A DNA stretch of 64,000 nucleotides. Origin: Apoda limacodes (lineage: Eukaryota; Arthropoda; Insecta; Lepidoptera; Limacodidae). Made by a program: the position numbers and the translations under genes. The stretch spans positions 11,661,001-11,725,000 of the forward strand of contig OX291547.1 of NCBI GenBank assembly GCA_946406115.1, read 5' to 3'. Of the stretch, positions 54,401-58,808 are shown one piece after another (positions within the stretch are counted from its first letter, which is position 1; each line of letters starts with the position of its first letter). A model generated the notes under the pieces. That model saw only the letters and a program-made list of their open reading frames with translations, searched no databases and was not told the origin of the DNA.

Positions 54401-54866
54401 TGTTCATTACGATTTTTTATATAAATATTAATATTTATATTAATATTATTATTTTGTATAAATATTAACAATACTATGCACATTGTGTATAGTATATTGT
54501 TAGATACTTTGTTTTTCACTGTCGTATTCTATTTTATTGTGCACTAAAGAATATATAATAATTCCTTTTTTTTAATTAACCATCCCAACTAAGTAAAAAC
54601 ATTACGCAAGGGGCTTGAAACTTCGACCACTGGATCGTAAGTCCAAAGTCTATGACTTAATAAATGGAATATATGTATTTGTATCTATATTCATGCTTCT
54701 ATTTTTGTAGACGCTTGTAGTGAATGATAAAAGATATACTGACTGCAAGTCCCAGGTTCTTCATCAGACCCGTCAGAGCAATCCTTCTCGTTGTCGCAGC
54801 GCCATGACATAGGGACGCATCGACCAGTCTTGCACCGAAACTCTGAAGATGTACATGTTCTGCTTT
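3397..54866 (-). CDS. LpR: Lipophorin receptor gene (LDL-receptor family), 16 visible coding exons, 5' end missing
   Basis: This spliced gene encodes a plasma-membrane endocytic receptor for lipophorin, the insect lipid-carrier lipoprotein. Joining the 16 exons listed separately keeps one open frame of about 950 residues. The order is: eight LA repeats (residues about 1-325), two EGF modules (about 330-415), a YWTD propeller (about 415-680), a third EGF module (about 682-729), a juxtamembrane region (730-860), a transmembrane helix (about 863-892) and a cytoplasmic tail with FDNPVY. Eight LA repeats in one cluster plus one propeller separates it from the much larger vitellogenin receptors, which have two LA clusters. 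All junctions agree in phase, with GT donors and AG acceptors. The signal peptide and initiator methionine are not visible. Exon boundaries come from reading the sequence, not from transcripts. Function is inferred from family membership. Confidence 0.95.
3442..4763 (-). other. LpR intron between exons 15 and 16
   Basis: A 1.3-kb AT-rich intron. The exon 15 frame stays open into it for 18 codons to a stop at 4707. I found no recognised repeat. Confidence 0.8.
4764..4922 (-). CDS. LpR: LpR exon 15: end of transmembrane helix and cytoplasmic tail with FDNPVY
   Basis: A 159-bp exon, phase 0 in and out. [13 protein letters not shown] completes the membrane helix and adds a basic stop-transfer stretch. 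The tail contains [14 protein letters not shown], the NPxY signal that recruits clathrin adaptors in LDL-receptor family members. It continues [18 protein letters not shown]. The acceptor is TTTATTTTACAG and the donor GTAAGA. If the following intron were retained, translation would continue 18 codons and stop at 4707. Confidence 0.95.
5092..5310 (-). mobile_element. CR1-like LINE 3'-end fragment
   Basis: It contains AAGGTGGCAAACAAAC, CGCCTGATGCTAAGCGGTCA and GCAGCCTATGGACGCTTGCA, the conserved 3' region of a dispersed LINE family. Related copies in this window are at 8811, 31300, 58503 and 61524. Coding sense is on the minus strand. Confidence 0.7.
7598..7844 (-). mobile_element. tRNA-derived SINE, full length
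   Basis: Read on the minus strand it starts GACTCCCTCGCAGCGTAGTT, a tRNA-like head with an A-box-like part, and has a box B-like GGTTTGATTCC. The body has AACACTTATGTGATAAACAT and the tail ends near TGTGTGATATG. It is the same family as 42762-43018, 26817-27012 and 10237-10375. Confidence 0.8.
8811..9011 (+). mobile_element. CR1-like LINE 3' end with remnant RT C-terminus
   Basis: The plus strand reads [19 protein letters not shown], the usual end of CR1/L2-type reverse transcriptase ORFs. It then runs into the family 3' UTR ending TTTGCCACCTTAGTGGTATA. It is 5'-truncated. Confidence 0.75.
9539..9654 (-). CDS. LpR: LpR exon 14: transmembrane exon, first part
   Basis: A 116-bp exon, phase 1 in and phase 0 out. 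It encodes a short extracellular stem ([17 protein letters not shown]) and then most of a hydrophobic helix ([20 protein letters not shown]). The helix is completed by the first residues of exon 15. The acceptor is TCCTTTTCAG and the donor GTAAGT. Confidence 0.92.
9655..12928 (-). other. LpR intron between exons 13 and 14
   Basis: A 3.3-kb, very AT-rich intron. The only repeat recognised is a truncated SINE at 10237-10375. I see no gene in it. Confidence 0.75.
10237..10375 (-). mobile_element. Truncated tRNA-type SINE
   Basis: It carries the body and tail of the SINE family (ATTACACACAGC, CTGGCCCCAAAGCAAG, CTTGTGTTATGGGTACCAGA) but lacks the tRNA-like head. Confidence 0.7.
12929..13192 (-). 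CDS. LpR: LpR exon 13: acidic juxtamembrane exon (5' boundary uncertain)
   Basis: An unusually long open frame for this AT-rich DNA. It ends at a GTAATT donor in phase 1, just before an in-frame stop, so it joins cleanly to the transmembrane exon. The product is hydrophilic and acidic ([37 protein letters not shown]). I recognise no domain. The acceptor is not settled. A phase-1 AG at 13193 is used here. A phase-1 CAG would start the exon at 13165. A T-rich TAG would start it at 13260, but in phase 2, needing a different exon 12 donor (GTATAA). It may be an optional exon: both neighbours can be joined without it. Confidence 0.55.
13681..13764 (-). CDS. LpR: LpR exon 12: juxtamembrane glycosylation cassette (symmetric, likely skippable)
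   Basis: An 84-bp exon (28 codons), phase 1-1, between the third EGF module and the transmembrane exon, where LDL-receptor relatives carry the O-linked-sugar region. It reads [16 protein letters not shown] and continues to IIQKNATT. Ser/Thr content is modest, but it holds three N-glycosylation sequons, the first created at the junction with exon 11. The acceptor is TTAACAACACAG and the donor GTGAGT. Splice isoforms lacking a block of this kind are described for silkworm LpR, from memory. Here only the symmetry is seen. Confidence 0.82.
13969..14124 (-). other. Small basic open frame, possibly transposon-derived
   Basis: An ATG at 14124 opens 51 codons beginning [16 protein letters not shown] and ending SRIARS. 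The product is basic and sits in locally GC-richer DNA. I do not recognise it. An internal GTAAGA could be a splice donor, so it may be the first exon of a dead transposon gene. Chance is also possible. Confidence 0.25.
14507..14519 (+). promoter_or_regulatory. CRE-type palindrome TGACGTCA followed by CGTCA
   Basis: TGACGTCACGTCA lies in a GC-richer patch inside the largest LpR intron. The 8-bp palindrome is the consensus site for CREB/ATF-type factors. No transcription start can be shown, and the patch may belong to an old transposon. Confidence 0.3.
15447..15740. repeat. Probable dispersed lepidopteran repeat
   Basis: It contains TAGGTTCCGTACCCAAAGGG, CTGTCTGTCTACTA and TAAGCCTGAAATTTTCACAG, phrases I associate with a common dispersed moth/butterfly repeat. 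Boundaries are uncertain. Confidence 0.45.
15857..16248 (+). mobile_element. Helitron-like element with internal 79-bp duplication
   Basis: It begins ATACTAATTATAAACGCGAA, the inverted form of the shared terminus, then CTACTGGACGGATCGGGATG, and ends GGGCGGGCGGAGCAAAGTCT. Two adjacent units starting at 16075 and 16154 each hold a hairpin (AATCACAG, then CTGTGATT, in the first) and CCCACGC...TAGGGCGGGC. Confidence 0.65.
16551..17262 (-). mobile_element. Decayed RTE-like LINE, C-terminal RT region
   Basis: Minus-strand fragments read [20 protein letters not shown] (the ADD box) and, in another frame, [17 protein letters not shown] then [11 protein letters not shown] and GRPPTR. Frameshifts and an internal deletion make it non-functional. 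Its 3' end has the family phrase GTCCACTGCTG. Related to 29271-30303, 32890-33262 and 58668-58808. Confidence 0.85.
17335..17561. mobile_element. Foldback element with about 70-bp inverted arms
   Basis: The left arm (17335-17407) and right arm (17492-17561) are near-perfect reverse complements, centred on ATATCCACGTACGACGGCAA against TTGCAGTCGTACGTGGATAT. The loop is about 84 bp. There is no coding capacity; a MITE is the likely explanation. Confidence 0.8.
19255..19276. repeat. (TA)n microsatellite
   Basis: About eleven uninterrupted TA units. Confidence 0.95.
19292..19400 (+). mobile_element. LINE 3'-end fragment
   Basis: It contains TTGTGAACCGG and TTTGACGATTCAAAAGAG followed by CTTGAATAAAAA, a 3' terminus seen again near 23462-24080, 53085-53140 and 54946-55018. 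No RT sequence is visible, so the clade is not assigned. Confidence 0.5.
20532..20754 (+). mobile_element. Helitron-like element
   Basis: It shares CGGTTATCGGTTTAGGATTT, CGACTCACACTTGACGTTTT and the terminus CGCATTTATAATATTAGTAT with the copy at 21591-21842. Confidence 0.7.
21591..21842 (+). mobile_element. Helitron-like element with duplicated terminus
   Basis: It starts CTAGCTTTTGCCTGCGGTTC and ends ATTTATAATATTAGTATGGAT, lepidopteran Helitron-like ends. The last segment CTTTCGCATTTATAATATTA occurs twice, 24 bp apart (21791 and 21815). Confidence 0.75.
23462..24080 (+). mobile_element. LINE 3'-end remnant with about 121-bp tandem duplication
   Basis: It carries TTGTGAACCGGATTCAAAAA and the terminal phrase GACGATTTAAAAGT followed by GAATAAAAACTTTTTGA. 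The segment starting GACGATTTAAAAG at 23849 is repeated from 23970. Plus-strand frames are broken. Confidence 0.5.
24768..24939. mobile_element. MITE with terminal inverted repeats
   Basis: The ends are GCGGGTCGATTCCGTAAAA and its exact complement TTTTACGGAATCGACCCGC. The inner arms also pair: AGAAATAAGATATACATTGC against GCAATGTATATCTTATTTCT. The whole 172-bp element folds as one hairpin and has no coding capacity. Confidence 0.88.
26206..26404 (-). CDS. LpR: LpR exon 11: propeller end and third EGF module
   Basis: A 199-bp exon, phase 0 in and phase 1 out. It begins [16 protein letters not shown] after two codons (Ile-Gln), the family hallmark closing the propeller. EGF-C follows ([18 protein letters not shown], then [16 protein letters not shown]). 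The acceptor is ACTTCTCATCAG; a second AG six bases downstream could also be used and would drop two residues. The donor is GTAAGT. This exon is markedly more GC-rich than the flanking introns. Confidence 0.93.
26405..27745 (-). other. LpR intron between exons 10 and 11
   Basis: A 1.3-kb intron holding one SINE tail copy (26817-27012) and AT-rich DNA. Confidence 0.8.
26817..27012 (+). mobile_element. Truncated tRNA-type SINE
   Basis: It carries AATAAACATTTGTGTTTGTC, TTGGGGCCAGACGGCGCTGT and an (ATTT)n tail, closely matching 42830-43018. It lacks the tRNA-like head. Confidence 0.8.
27746..27955 (-). CDS. LpR: LpR exon 10: propeller blades 4 and 5
   Basis: A 210-bp exon, phase 0 in and out. 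It starts [11 protein letters not shown], completing YWVDAK of blade 4, and continues to [20 protein letters not shown], the blade 5 YWTD. The acceptor is ATTTTCGCAG and the donor GTAAGT. Upstream open frame on the same strand is intron and is not counted. Confidence 0.94.
29271..30303 (-). mobile_element. 5'-truncated RTE-like LINE with (ATG)n tail
   Basis: The minus strand encodes reverse-transcriptase pieces. [15 protein letters not shown] comes first, then in another frame FTNALEDVF and [20 protein letters not shown]-terminal part follows: [37 protein letters not shown]. At least one frameshift breaks the ORF. The 3' end is a (CAT)n run on the plus strand (29271-29291), which reads as (ATG)n on the element strand. 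A short 3' tandem repeat of this kind is typical of RTE-type LINEs. Confidence 0.88.
30766..30952. mobile_element. MITE with inverted repeats and CTAAG target-site duplication
   Basis: The ends are GTTGGGTTGCACCAACTAAC and GTTAGTTGGTGCAGCCCATC, imperfect inverted repeats. The pentamer CTAAG flanks both sides (30761-30765 and 30953-30957). Length 187 bp, no coding capacity. Confidence 0.85.
31300..31546 (+). mobile_element. CR1-like LINE 3'-end fragment with poly(A)-like end
   Basis: It contains AAGGGTCGGCAACGCGCTAG, ATCAGGTGGTCCGTATGCTT and GTTTGCCACCTTGGTAGTAT, then a long A run. It is the same family as 8811-9011, more decayed. Confidence 0.7.
31953..32348 (+). mobile_element. Dispersed non-coding repeat
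   Basis: It runs from AAAAAGGAGGAGGTTCTAAC, through CAGCCATAACTCAGTCATAT, to TTTTTGAAGTCGGTTGTTTT. These phrases recur in many lepidopteran genomes, from memory. The terminal TTTTTGAAGTCGGTTG also occurs at 30343, so another fragment lies there. Confidence 0.5.
32580..32724 (-). CDS. LpR: LpR exon 9: propeller blade 3 and start of 4
   Basis: A 145-bp exon, phase 2 in and phase 0 out. It encodes [20 protein letters not shown] and [16 protein letters not shown], highly characteristic of LDL-receptor propellers. The acceptor is ATTTTTTTGCAG and the donor GTAAGA. The YWVD motif of blade 4 is split exactly between this exon (YW) and exon 10 (VD). Confidence 0.94.
32890..33262 (-). mobile_element. 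Decayed RTE-like LINE fragment
   Basis: The minus strand reads [20 protein letters not shown] then QGEVISLKL, the RT region before the ADD box. An upstream part resembles [11 protein letters not shown] of the copy at 16551-17262. It is interrupted and lacks the catalytic ADD. Confidence 0.75.
36068..36561 (-). pseudogene. Tc1-type transposase remnant
   Basis: Minus-strand pieces run in order: [59 protein letters not shown] then IENLWE, and finally [17 protein letters not shown] with a C-terminal EGGYTRY stop at 36068. [14 protein letters not shown] carries the last catalytic Asp region of Tc1/mariner transposases. Internal stops and frameshifts make it dead. The N-terminal DNA-binding half and the first catalytic Asp are not present. 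Confidence 0.9.
36888..37390 (-). mobile_element. Helitron-like element with three inverted copies of the 119-bp unit
   Basis: It begins ATACTAATATTATAAATGCG, the reverse complement of the terminus at 531. It then carries three units with GGTAGGTGG or TGTAGGTGG, CTGCAGTCG and a GTCACTGATC-type end (near 37131, 37231 and 37353), so it is the reverse orientation of the 1-531 element. Confidence 0.75.
37763..37925 (-). mobile_element. Helitron-like fragment
   Basis: It contains ATTATAAATGCGAAAGTAAT, (TCTG)n and GGAGATAGTTTAAGTC, matching the terminus and body of the element at 36888. Confidence 0.65.
40566..40742 (+). mobile_element. Second-family SINE, 5'-truncated
   Basis: It matches 45075-45345 and 55891-56150 in GGCTTTTCAGGGAAGG, GACGTATGTAAATTCC and ACTATGGCCCAAATCACCC. 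Its 3' end lies about 35 bp from the splice donor of LpR exon 8. Confidence 0.7.
40776..40994 (-). CDS. LpR: LpR exon 8: propeller blade 2
   Basis: A 219-bp exon, phase 2 in and out. It encodes [18 protein letters not shown], a canonical YWTD blade, then [10 protein letters not shown]. The acceptor is CTACTTTTCAG and the donor GTAAGT. A SINE remnant ends about 35 bp beyond the donor side of this exon. Confidence 0.94.
40995..42023 (-). other. LpR intron between exons 7 and 8
   Basis: A 1-kb intron. A short piece ACATATTAGTATGAAT near 41980 resembles the Helitron-like terminus. Otherwise nothing is recognised. Confidence 0.75.
42024..42324 (-). CDS. LpR: LpR exon 7: calcium-binding EGF module and first propeller blade
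   Basis: A 301-bp exon, phase 1 in and phase 2 out. It opens with DVDEC, the calcium-binding EGF start, followed by the remaining cysteines ([17 protein letters not shown]). The propeller then begins, reaching the first YWTD-type motif as [11 protein letters not shown] at the exon end. The acceptor is ATGATTTTCAG and the donor GTAAGT. The Lys codon is split with exon 8. Confidence 0.94.
42325..44196 (-). other. LpR intron between exons 6 and 7
   Basis: A 1.9-kb intron with one full-length SINE (42762-43018) and a possible Helitron scrap near 43137-43175. 43200-44150 is unassigned. Confidence 0.8.
42762..43018 (+). mobile_element. tRNA-derived SINE, full length
   Basis: The head GACTCCCTCGCAGTCTAGTT with GGTTCAAATCCCGC resembles tRNA boxes A and B. 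The body and tail end TGTGTGTAATGTCCAAAAAT. It is not a functional tRNA gene: the cloverleaf is not followed by a tRNA end but by the SINE body. Confidence 0.85.
44197..44448 (-). CDS. LpR: LpR exon 6: LA repeat 8 and first EGF module
   Basis: A 252-bp exon (phase 1-1) that fuses the last LA module to EGF-A. The LA part ends [18 protein letters not shown], a divergent C-terminal half with PNFEDE instead of DGSDE. EGF-A follows directly ([12 protein letters not shown], then YYCDCEKGY). The acceptor is TCTGTTGCAG and the donor GTAAAG. A potential N-glycosylation site (NTT) sits near the end of the EGF module. Confidence 0.93.
44449..44751 (-). other. LpR intron between exons 5 and 6
   Basis: A 303-bp intron, the shortest in the extracellular part. 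Nothing recognised in it. Confidence 0.85.
44752..45019 (-). CDS. LpR: LpR exon 5: end of LA repeat 5, LA repeats 6 and 7
   Basis: A 268-bp exon, phase 0 in and phase 1 out. The first two codons (Gly-Cys) complete LA repeat 5. A longer linker (ATTPKIVSP) follows, then two full LA modules. Repeat 6 has [13 protein letters not shown], where the usual SDE is GDE. Repeat 7 has [13 protein letters not shown], where the first acidic residue of the calcium site is Asn. A potential N-glycosylation site (NIT) lies between them. The acceptor is AAATTTTTCAG and the donor GTAAGT. Confidence 0.94.
45020..45987 (-). other. LpR intron between exons 4 and 5
   Basis: A 968-bp intron containing one second-family SINE (45075-45345). 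Confidence 0.85.
45075..45345 (+). mobile_element. Second-family tRNA-derived SINE
   Basis: A box B-like GGTTCGAGCC at 45106-45115, then CTGGCGTGTACCAGTTAGTC and CTTTTTGGTGAAGGTAAAC. The end is GTGAGGACGTATGAAGCTGG. It closely resembles 55891-56150. Confidence 0.75.
45988..46214 (-). CDS. LpR: LpR exon 4: LA repeats 4 and most of 5
   Basis: A 227-bp exon starting in phase 1 and ending in phase 0. It encodes one complete LA module ([16 protein letters not shown]) and most of the next ([14 protein letters not shown]). The last cysteine of the second module is supplied by the next exon, whose first codons read Gly-Cys. The acceptor is AATTATTTAG and the donor GTAAGT. The two modules are joined by a short proline-containing linker, CPAPTC. 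Confidence 0.93.
46215..48583 (-). other. LpR intron between exons 3 and 4
   Basis: A 2.4-kb intron. No coding region or named repeat recognised. 46980-47240 is slightly GC-richer. Confidence 0.7.
48584..48706 (-). CDS. LpR: LpR exon 3: LA repeat 3
   Basis: A 123-bp symmetric (phase 1-1) exon. It encodes an LA module with [16 protein letters not shown]. The acceptor is GATTGGCAG and the donor GTAAGG. The longest open frame across this stretch is a different, non-coding frame; the frame used here is fixed by cysteine spacing and by the phase of neighbouring exons. Confidence 0.93.
48707..49662 (-). other. LpR intron between exons 2 and 3
   Basis: A 956-bp AT-rich intron with a poly(T) run near 49461-49476. 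Nothing else recognised. Confidence 0.75.
49663..49782 (-). CDS. LpR: LpR exon 2: LA repeat 2
   Basis: A 120-bp symmetric (phase 1-1) exon encoding one LA module, with core residues [16 protein letters not shown]. The acceptor is TTTACACACAG and the donor GTAAGA. Being symmetric and a single module, it could be skipped without a frameshift. Seven- and eight-repeat receptor forms are known in the insect LpR family, but nothing here shows that this exon is skipped. Confidence 0.93.
51197..51865 (+). CDS. Nested two-exon candidate gene, small basic protein
   Basis: Exon 1 (51197-51255) starts AACTATGGC and encodes [19 protein letters not shown], then a split Arg codon at an AG|GTACGT donor. Exon 2 (51799-51865) follows a TTTTTTTACTAG acceptor and reads [20 protein letters not shown] to a TAA. 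The product is 41 residues, basic at the end. If the A run at 51854-51861 were one base longer, the frame would continue to a TGA at 51931-51933. AATAAA hexamers follow at 51983 and 52002. I do not recognise the protein. The AERQRAYR motif resembles short basic motifs seen in insect transposon-associated proteins, an impression from memory. It lies antisense within an LpR intron. Confidence 0.4.
51983..52007 (+). terminator. Two AATAAA hexamers after the nested candidate gene
   Basis: AATAAA at 51983-51988 and 52002-52007, about 120-140 bases past the stop. The region is AT-rich, so chance is quite possible. Confidence 0.3.
53085..53140 (+). mobile_element. LINE 3'-end scrap
   Basis: TTGACGATTCAAAACTG and AATTTGAATAAAAA match the terminal phrase at 19351 and 54949. 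Confidence 0.5.
54744..54866 (-). CDS. LpR: LpR visible exon 1: LA repeat 1
   Basis: A 123-bp exon, phase 1 to phase 1, the classic size of an LA-repeat exon. It encodes a six-cysteine LA module with the calcium-binding signature [13 protein letters not shown]. The acceptor is TTGTTTCAG and the donor is GTCAGT. It is the most 5' exon recognised. The preceding exon must end in phase 1 and should carry the signal peptide, but none was found between here and the window edge. Confidence 0.93.
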
Positions 54867-54945
54867 CTGAAACAACATGAATGTTAACTGTTAGCCATCT
54901 TAATATCCAGCTCTTTTTGGCAGAAATTAACATTGTTTACATTGT

Positions 54946-55018
54946 ATTGACGATTCAAAAGTGTTCTTAGAAACCTATTTAAATAAAGTTTGATTAAATT
55001 GATTGATTGATTGATATG
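54946..55018 (+). mobile_element. LINE 3' end with (TTGA)n tail
   Basis: TTGACGATTCAAAAGTG, then AAATAAAG and a short (TTGA)n run, the pattern of a 3' terminus with a simple tandem repeat. Confidence 0.55.
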
Positions 55019-55890
55019 TCAATAGATCGATTAAGGATTCAGCTTTCTCGTGTTCTTGCATAAAATAGTCATTTCACTTTTTCTAGATTTCAAAATGTAC
55101 AGGGCATTTCACACACAGGCTCCTATTAGCTTAACAATATAACTTAGCTTGATAAACAATATAAGATACGTTAGTTATATTGTGTCATAAATCGCTAGTG
55201 TCATTAGTTTACACCATTTCAATAAAATGAGGTCCATAATTTTAATTTTTGTTCACCGGGTTAGAAAAAAATGTGGCACTATAAGTTTATGTATATGTCT
55301 TTTTTTAAACTAAATTATTAAACAGCTACACGAGAAAGAGTTAAACATTCATGGCCCTTTTTGAAAAGCCATACAAAAGTCATAAATTGTGACTATTAAG
55401 TATATACTAGTTATCTATAGCTATATTACATATCAGTAAATATGCTTGTCAAGTCTATAGGCCTACATTAACTACTTTTTCCCAACAGAATCCCTTCACG
55501 TAAACATTTTTATATTCTTTTACAGTCTTTGAATAATAGATTTCAATACCTTAACATAACGTTCACATTTCTTCGTCATTACTTCAATACCACTCTTATT
55601 CATTCCTATAATTATTTACAGAAAAGATCTGAAAGCGAAAACGTTGACGTTTTCGGGGGTCTTTAATCTTAGCTAATATTAGACGAAAGCGACATTCTCG
55701 AGCAGATGGGAAAAGGTGTTAATATATTTCAGACCGTCTCGTCTATTCGGCACATATAACCATTAGCTTGATCAAATATTAATTCTACTTCGCTTATAAA
55801 TTCGTGAGTCGTCGATATAGAATGGGATTTGCAGGTACGTGAAATTGAAAAAAACATATTTTAAAATGTTACATTTTTATACCGACAATA

Positions 55891-56150
55891 GGTGGTGGCG
55901 CAGGGGTTTCGACTTCATCTTGCGTCCTGAGAGGGGGAGGTTCGAGCCTGGCATGTACCAATGAGTCTTTTGAGAAAAATGAGAATTTTTCAAGTACATT
56001 GATTATTCACACCACTGGCTTTTCGGTGAAGGAAAGACGTATGTGAAGTCCATAATCCGCACTGGGCCCGCATGTGGTCTATGGCCTAAATTACCCTCCG
56101 TGAGGGTAAACTGTGCTCAAGTAGTTGGGACGTATGAGGCTGATTAAGAT
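55891..56150 (+). mobile_element. Second-family tRNA-derived SINE, full length
   Basis: The head GGTGGTGGCGCAGGGGTTTC looks like a box A region. Box B GGTTCGAGCC is at 55939-55948. The body has GGCTTTTCGGTGAAGGAAAG and the end GTTGGGACGTATGAGGCTGA. Confidence 0.8.
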
Positions 56151-56505
56151 TTATATGATATACTTAGAATAATAAAAAAAGGTAGAGGACTCATATTCAA
56201 TAAAGTACGTAAAAAACAGAGTTTAGCTGTTCCAAAACTTAAGACATAACAATATCATTTTACTAACCCTTAAAATTGAATTCAAGTGAGGGCGTACCGT
56301 ATAAGGCAAATTGGATGATGTTATAGCTTGTCGTTTTTTTTTCAGGAATTCATTATATTTTATCACAACGTCGTCATAGCTCGAGGGAAGTTGTAAAATG
56401 GATCAAACCATTTACGCGTAAAATCCGAGCGCAACTCGCGTATAAAACAAGAATGAACAAAATTATCGGCGGGTAAAGGAACCAACAGTCGCTTTATCTC
56501 GAGGT

Positions 56506-56560
56506 GATTCGAGGCAAGGGAAAGCGAATTGAGGCAAAGAGAAGCGAATCGAGGCGAGGC
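56506..56560 (+). repeat. 20-bp tandem repeat in a GC-rich patch
   Basis: Three units start at 56506, 56526 and 56546 (GATTCGAGGCAAGGGAAAGC, GAATTGAGGCAAAGAGAAGC and a partial third). They lie within 56370-56660, which is clearly richer in CpG than the surroundings. A promoter is possible but unproven. Confidence 0.75.
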
Positions 56561-57140
56561 ACGCGCCGCCGAGCAATTTGTAAACAAAACGCACCCCCAC
56601 CGAATAATAGCGTCCTCCTACACCCTGCGAAGAGAACAGCCCTTTTGCCGACCTCCACGATAAATTTAGAAGTAGGTAGCATTTACCAATCAGAGATTAC
56701 AGTATCGTGTGAAGTGGTTAGTATTTTGTACTCAATTTGTTAGCTGAATATATTAAATGAACGAGGGTTTCTGAACTGAAAATCTTTTCTACGAGTATCT
56801 TTAACAAGGTACATTTCTTTCGCTTAAATCTACACAAAACGAATTTTATGTAAAGTAAATACGATGCTTTCTTTGTCTACTTTAAATAAGTAGATATCTG
56901 ACTGAACACTGACTCTCTCAAAGTATATTTTTTATCAACTATATGGTTTTTATCCAAAAACCATTTATATTTAAAAACCAGACATACTTGCATAGATTCT
57001 GATGTGTATTTAATATTGATACGTATATGCCATGTAAGAGAGAGTAGAAGAGTAGAGTAAGAGTATAAAATGGTTTGTTATCCTTTCCTACTTTCTCACA
57101 GTTATACAATGGTAACAAACAAAAAGTGTTCTTTCTTCTT

Positions 57141-57310
57141 CTACTAATATTATAAATGTAACGTTTGTAAGTTTGTTGCTGAATCACGACGCAACGGAGC
57201 ATCCAATTGAGCTAAAATTTAGTAACGGAGATAGTCATGGAGACGGACAAGGCCATAGGACATACTTATTTCGGAAAATTCAGAAGCGGAAAATCATCTA
57301 GGAAGGTACT
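57141..57310 (-). mobile_element. Helitron-like fragment
   Basis: CTACTAATATTATAAATGTA at its start, then GACGCAACGGAGCATCCAAT and ACGGAGATAGTCATGGAGAC, the typical arrangement of the left part of such elements. Confidence 0.65.
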
Positions 57311-57653
57311 TAAAACAAAATAGAAGGGGTTGGGAGTATGTGTCAGTGTAAATAGGTATAAATTTGGTATGCCCAAGACAAACGGTCATTTTCTCGAGTA
57401 AATGTTCAGGATAATACTACTCGCCGGTATTATTGCCACCTATACACTAGAACCTTAATACGGATTTCTTCTCAAAGTAGGTATATAAATTGAACTCATG
57501 TTTCTAAGCTTACTCTTATCGCACCGACTTGCTCATTAATTTAATACGTGAGCTTTCTCCCAAAGCTTATTCGAGTTACTCAATTACACCTATGTTCATA
57601 ATTAATTTCAGAACGCTTCAAGAAATCATAATTGAAAATATATTTCGAATAAC

Positions 57654-57749
57654 TTACGATTAAACGGAGTTTCGATAAGCAATCGATTGTATTAAGCTAA
57701 TTTACGATTAAGCAGAGTTTCGCTGAGCAATCGATTGTATTAGGCTAAT
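57654..57749. repeat. 48-bp tandem duplication carrying CAATCGATTG
   Basis: Two adjacent 48-bp units (57654 and 57702) differ at a few positions. Each contains the palindrome CAATCGATTG and CGGAGTTTCG or CAGAGTTTCG. Confidence 0.85.
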
Positions 57750-58502
57750 TTGTTCGAGAAAGTTCTGCGAATTGAACAAAGAGTTTTGGCAATGAGGCTA
57801 CAGTTAATTAATCCCTCAAGGATAGTCCCTTAATCTGAATGGGTCTCCTCGGAAGGCAGTGAGGGACGCAGATGTTGGATGGGCGATAGCTATTGAATCA
57901 CTAATCAACTGCGACACGGGATCAGAAGATTGGGAAACGTTATTGTACAACTTGTTATATTGACGGCTTCATTGTACAAGAAGAGGCGGCTGGAACATTC
58001 AAGGAATAAAGTCAGTCTAACGTGAAATGTAATCAAATCTGTTTCCGGAATTGCCTTAAGTACTATTCGATTGAGAATCCTTAACGCTAATGGCGATGAC
58101 GACTCACTTACCTAAATCCAGGTAAGATAAATCTTTTGTTTAAATAACGAATATATATACATAATATCTTTTTTATTGGCGTGGAATTTCAACGGCAACT
58201 TCTTGATTATAACAAGGAAGTTTGCATGGTGAATCTACGTGAAATTCGGTTTTAAGTTATTCCTGCGTAAAGTTTTGATTTTTTTTTGAATTAAAAAGTA
58301 GCCTGTCCTTCTCGGTCTCTTTAACCTTTTCTGTTCTGCTAACTTACAGCCTTATTGGATTATCCAATGCCGACAAGAAGGAAAATAAACAAAAATAAAA
58401 TGAATAAGTTCCAGAAAAATATAAATAAGTTCCAAAAGAATATAAATAAGCTCCAAATAAATACATTGATAAAAGAAAACTTAGAAACGTGGTAAGAGTT
58501 TT

Positions 58503-58640
58503 TTTTAACCACTAAAGTGGCAAACAAGCTAACGGTCCGCCTGATGCTAAGCGGTTACAGTAGCTTATGCACGCTCGCAACACCAGGGGATTACTTGCCC
58601 GTTGCTTTTTCCGACCGTTCGTGAGTCAAATCAATGTGTA
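58503..58640 (-). mobile_element. CR1-like LINE 3'-end fragment
   Basis: It contains AAGTGGCAAACAAGCTAACG, CGCCTGATGCTAAGCGGTTA and GCTCGCAACACCAGG, the family 3' end in minus orientation. It is immediately followed by an RTE-like fragment. Confidence 0.7.
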
Positions 58641-58667
58641 ATAGCTGTTTTAACTATATTAGTTTTA

Positions 58668-58808
58668 TTCGGAAGACGTCCACTGCTGGTCGTTGGCCTC
58701 CCCCATATGTCTCCACAACGGCAGGTCTTGAGTCGTCCGCGTCCATCGGCTTCCTGCGGCTCTAACCAAATCGTCTGTCCAATTGGTAGGAGGCCTTTCC
58801 ACGCTTAA
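58668..58808 (-). mobile_element. RTE-like LINE 3'-end fragment
   Basis: It matches 16551-16690 in GTCCACTGCTG, CATATGTCTCCACAACGGC and GGTAGGAGGCC. It keeps only the extreme C-terminal and 3' part. Confidence 0.7.

Larger units (their letters stand above)
49783..54743 (-). other. LpR intron between exons 1 and 2
   Basis: A 5-kb intron. It hosts the nested plus-strand candidate gene at 51197-51865 and a LINE 3' scrap near 53085-53140. 52616-52660 (ACGCGGGCGAAGCCGCAGG) looks like a Helitron-like scrap. Confidence 0.75.

Noticed and set aside
3397..54866. Vitellogenin receptor or other LRP
   Set aside because: There is one LA cluster of eight, one propeller and a short tail ending NTPGTNEFV. 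Vitellogenin receptors are far larger, with two LA clusters.
56494..56743. Overlapping open frames on both strands in the GC-rich patch
   Set aside because: They result from stop-poor GC-rich repeats. The minus-strand frame has a Met but no signal-peptide pattern and no phase-1 donor.
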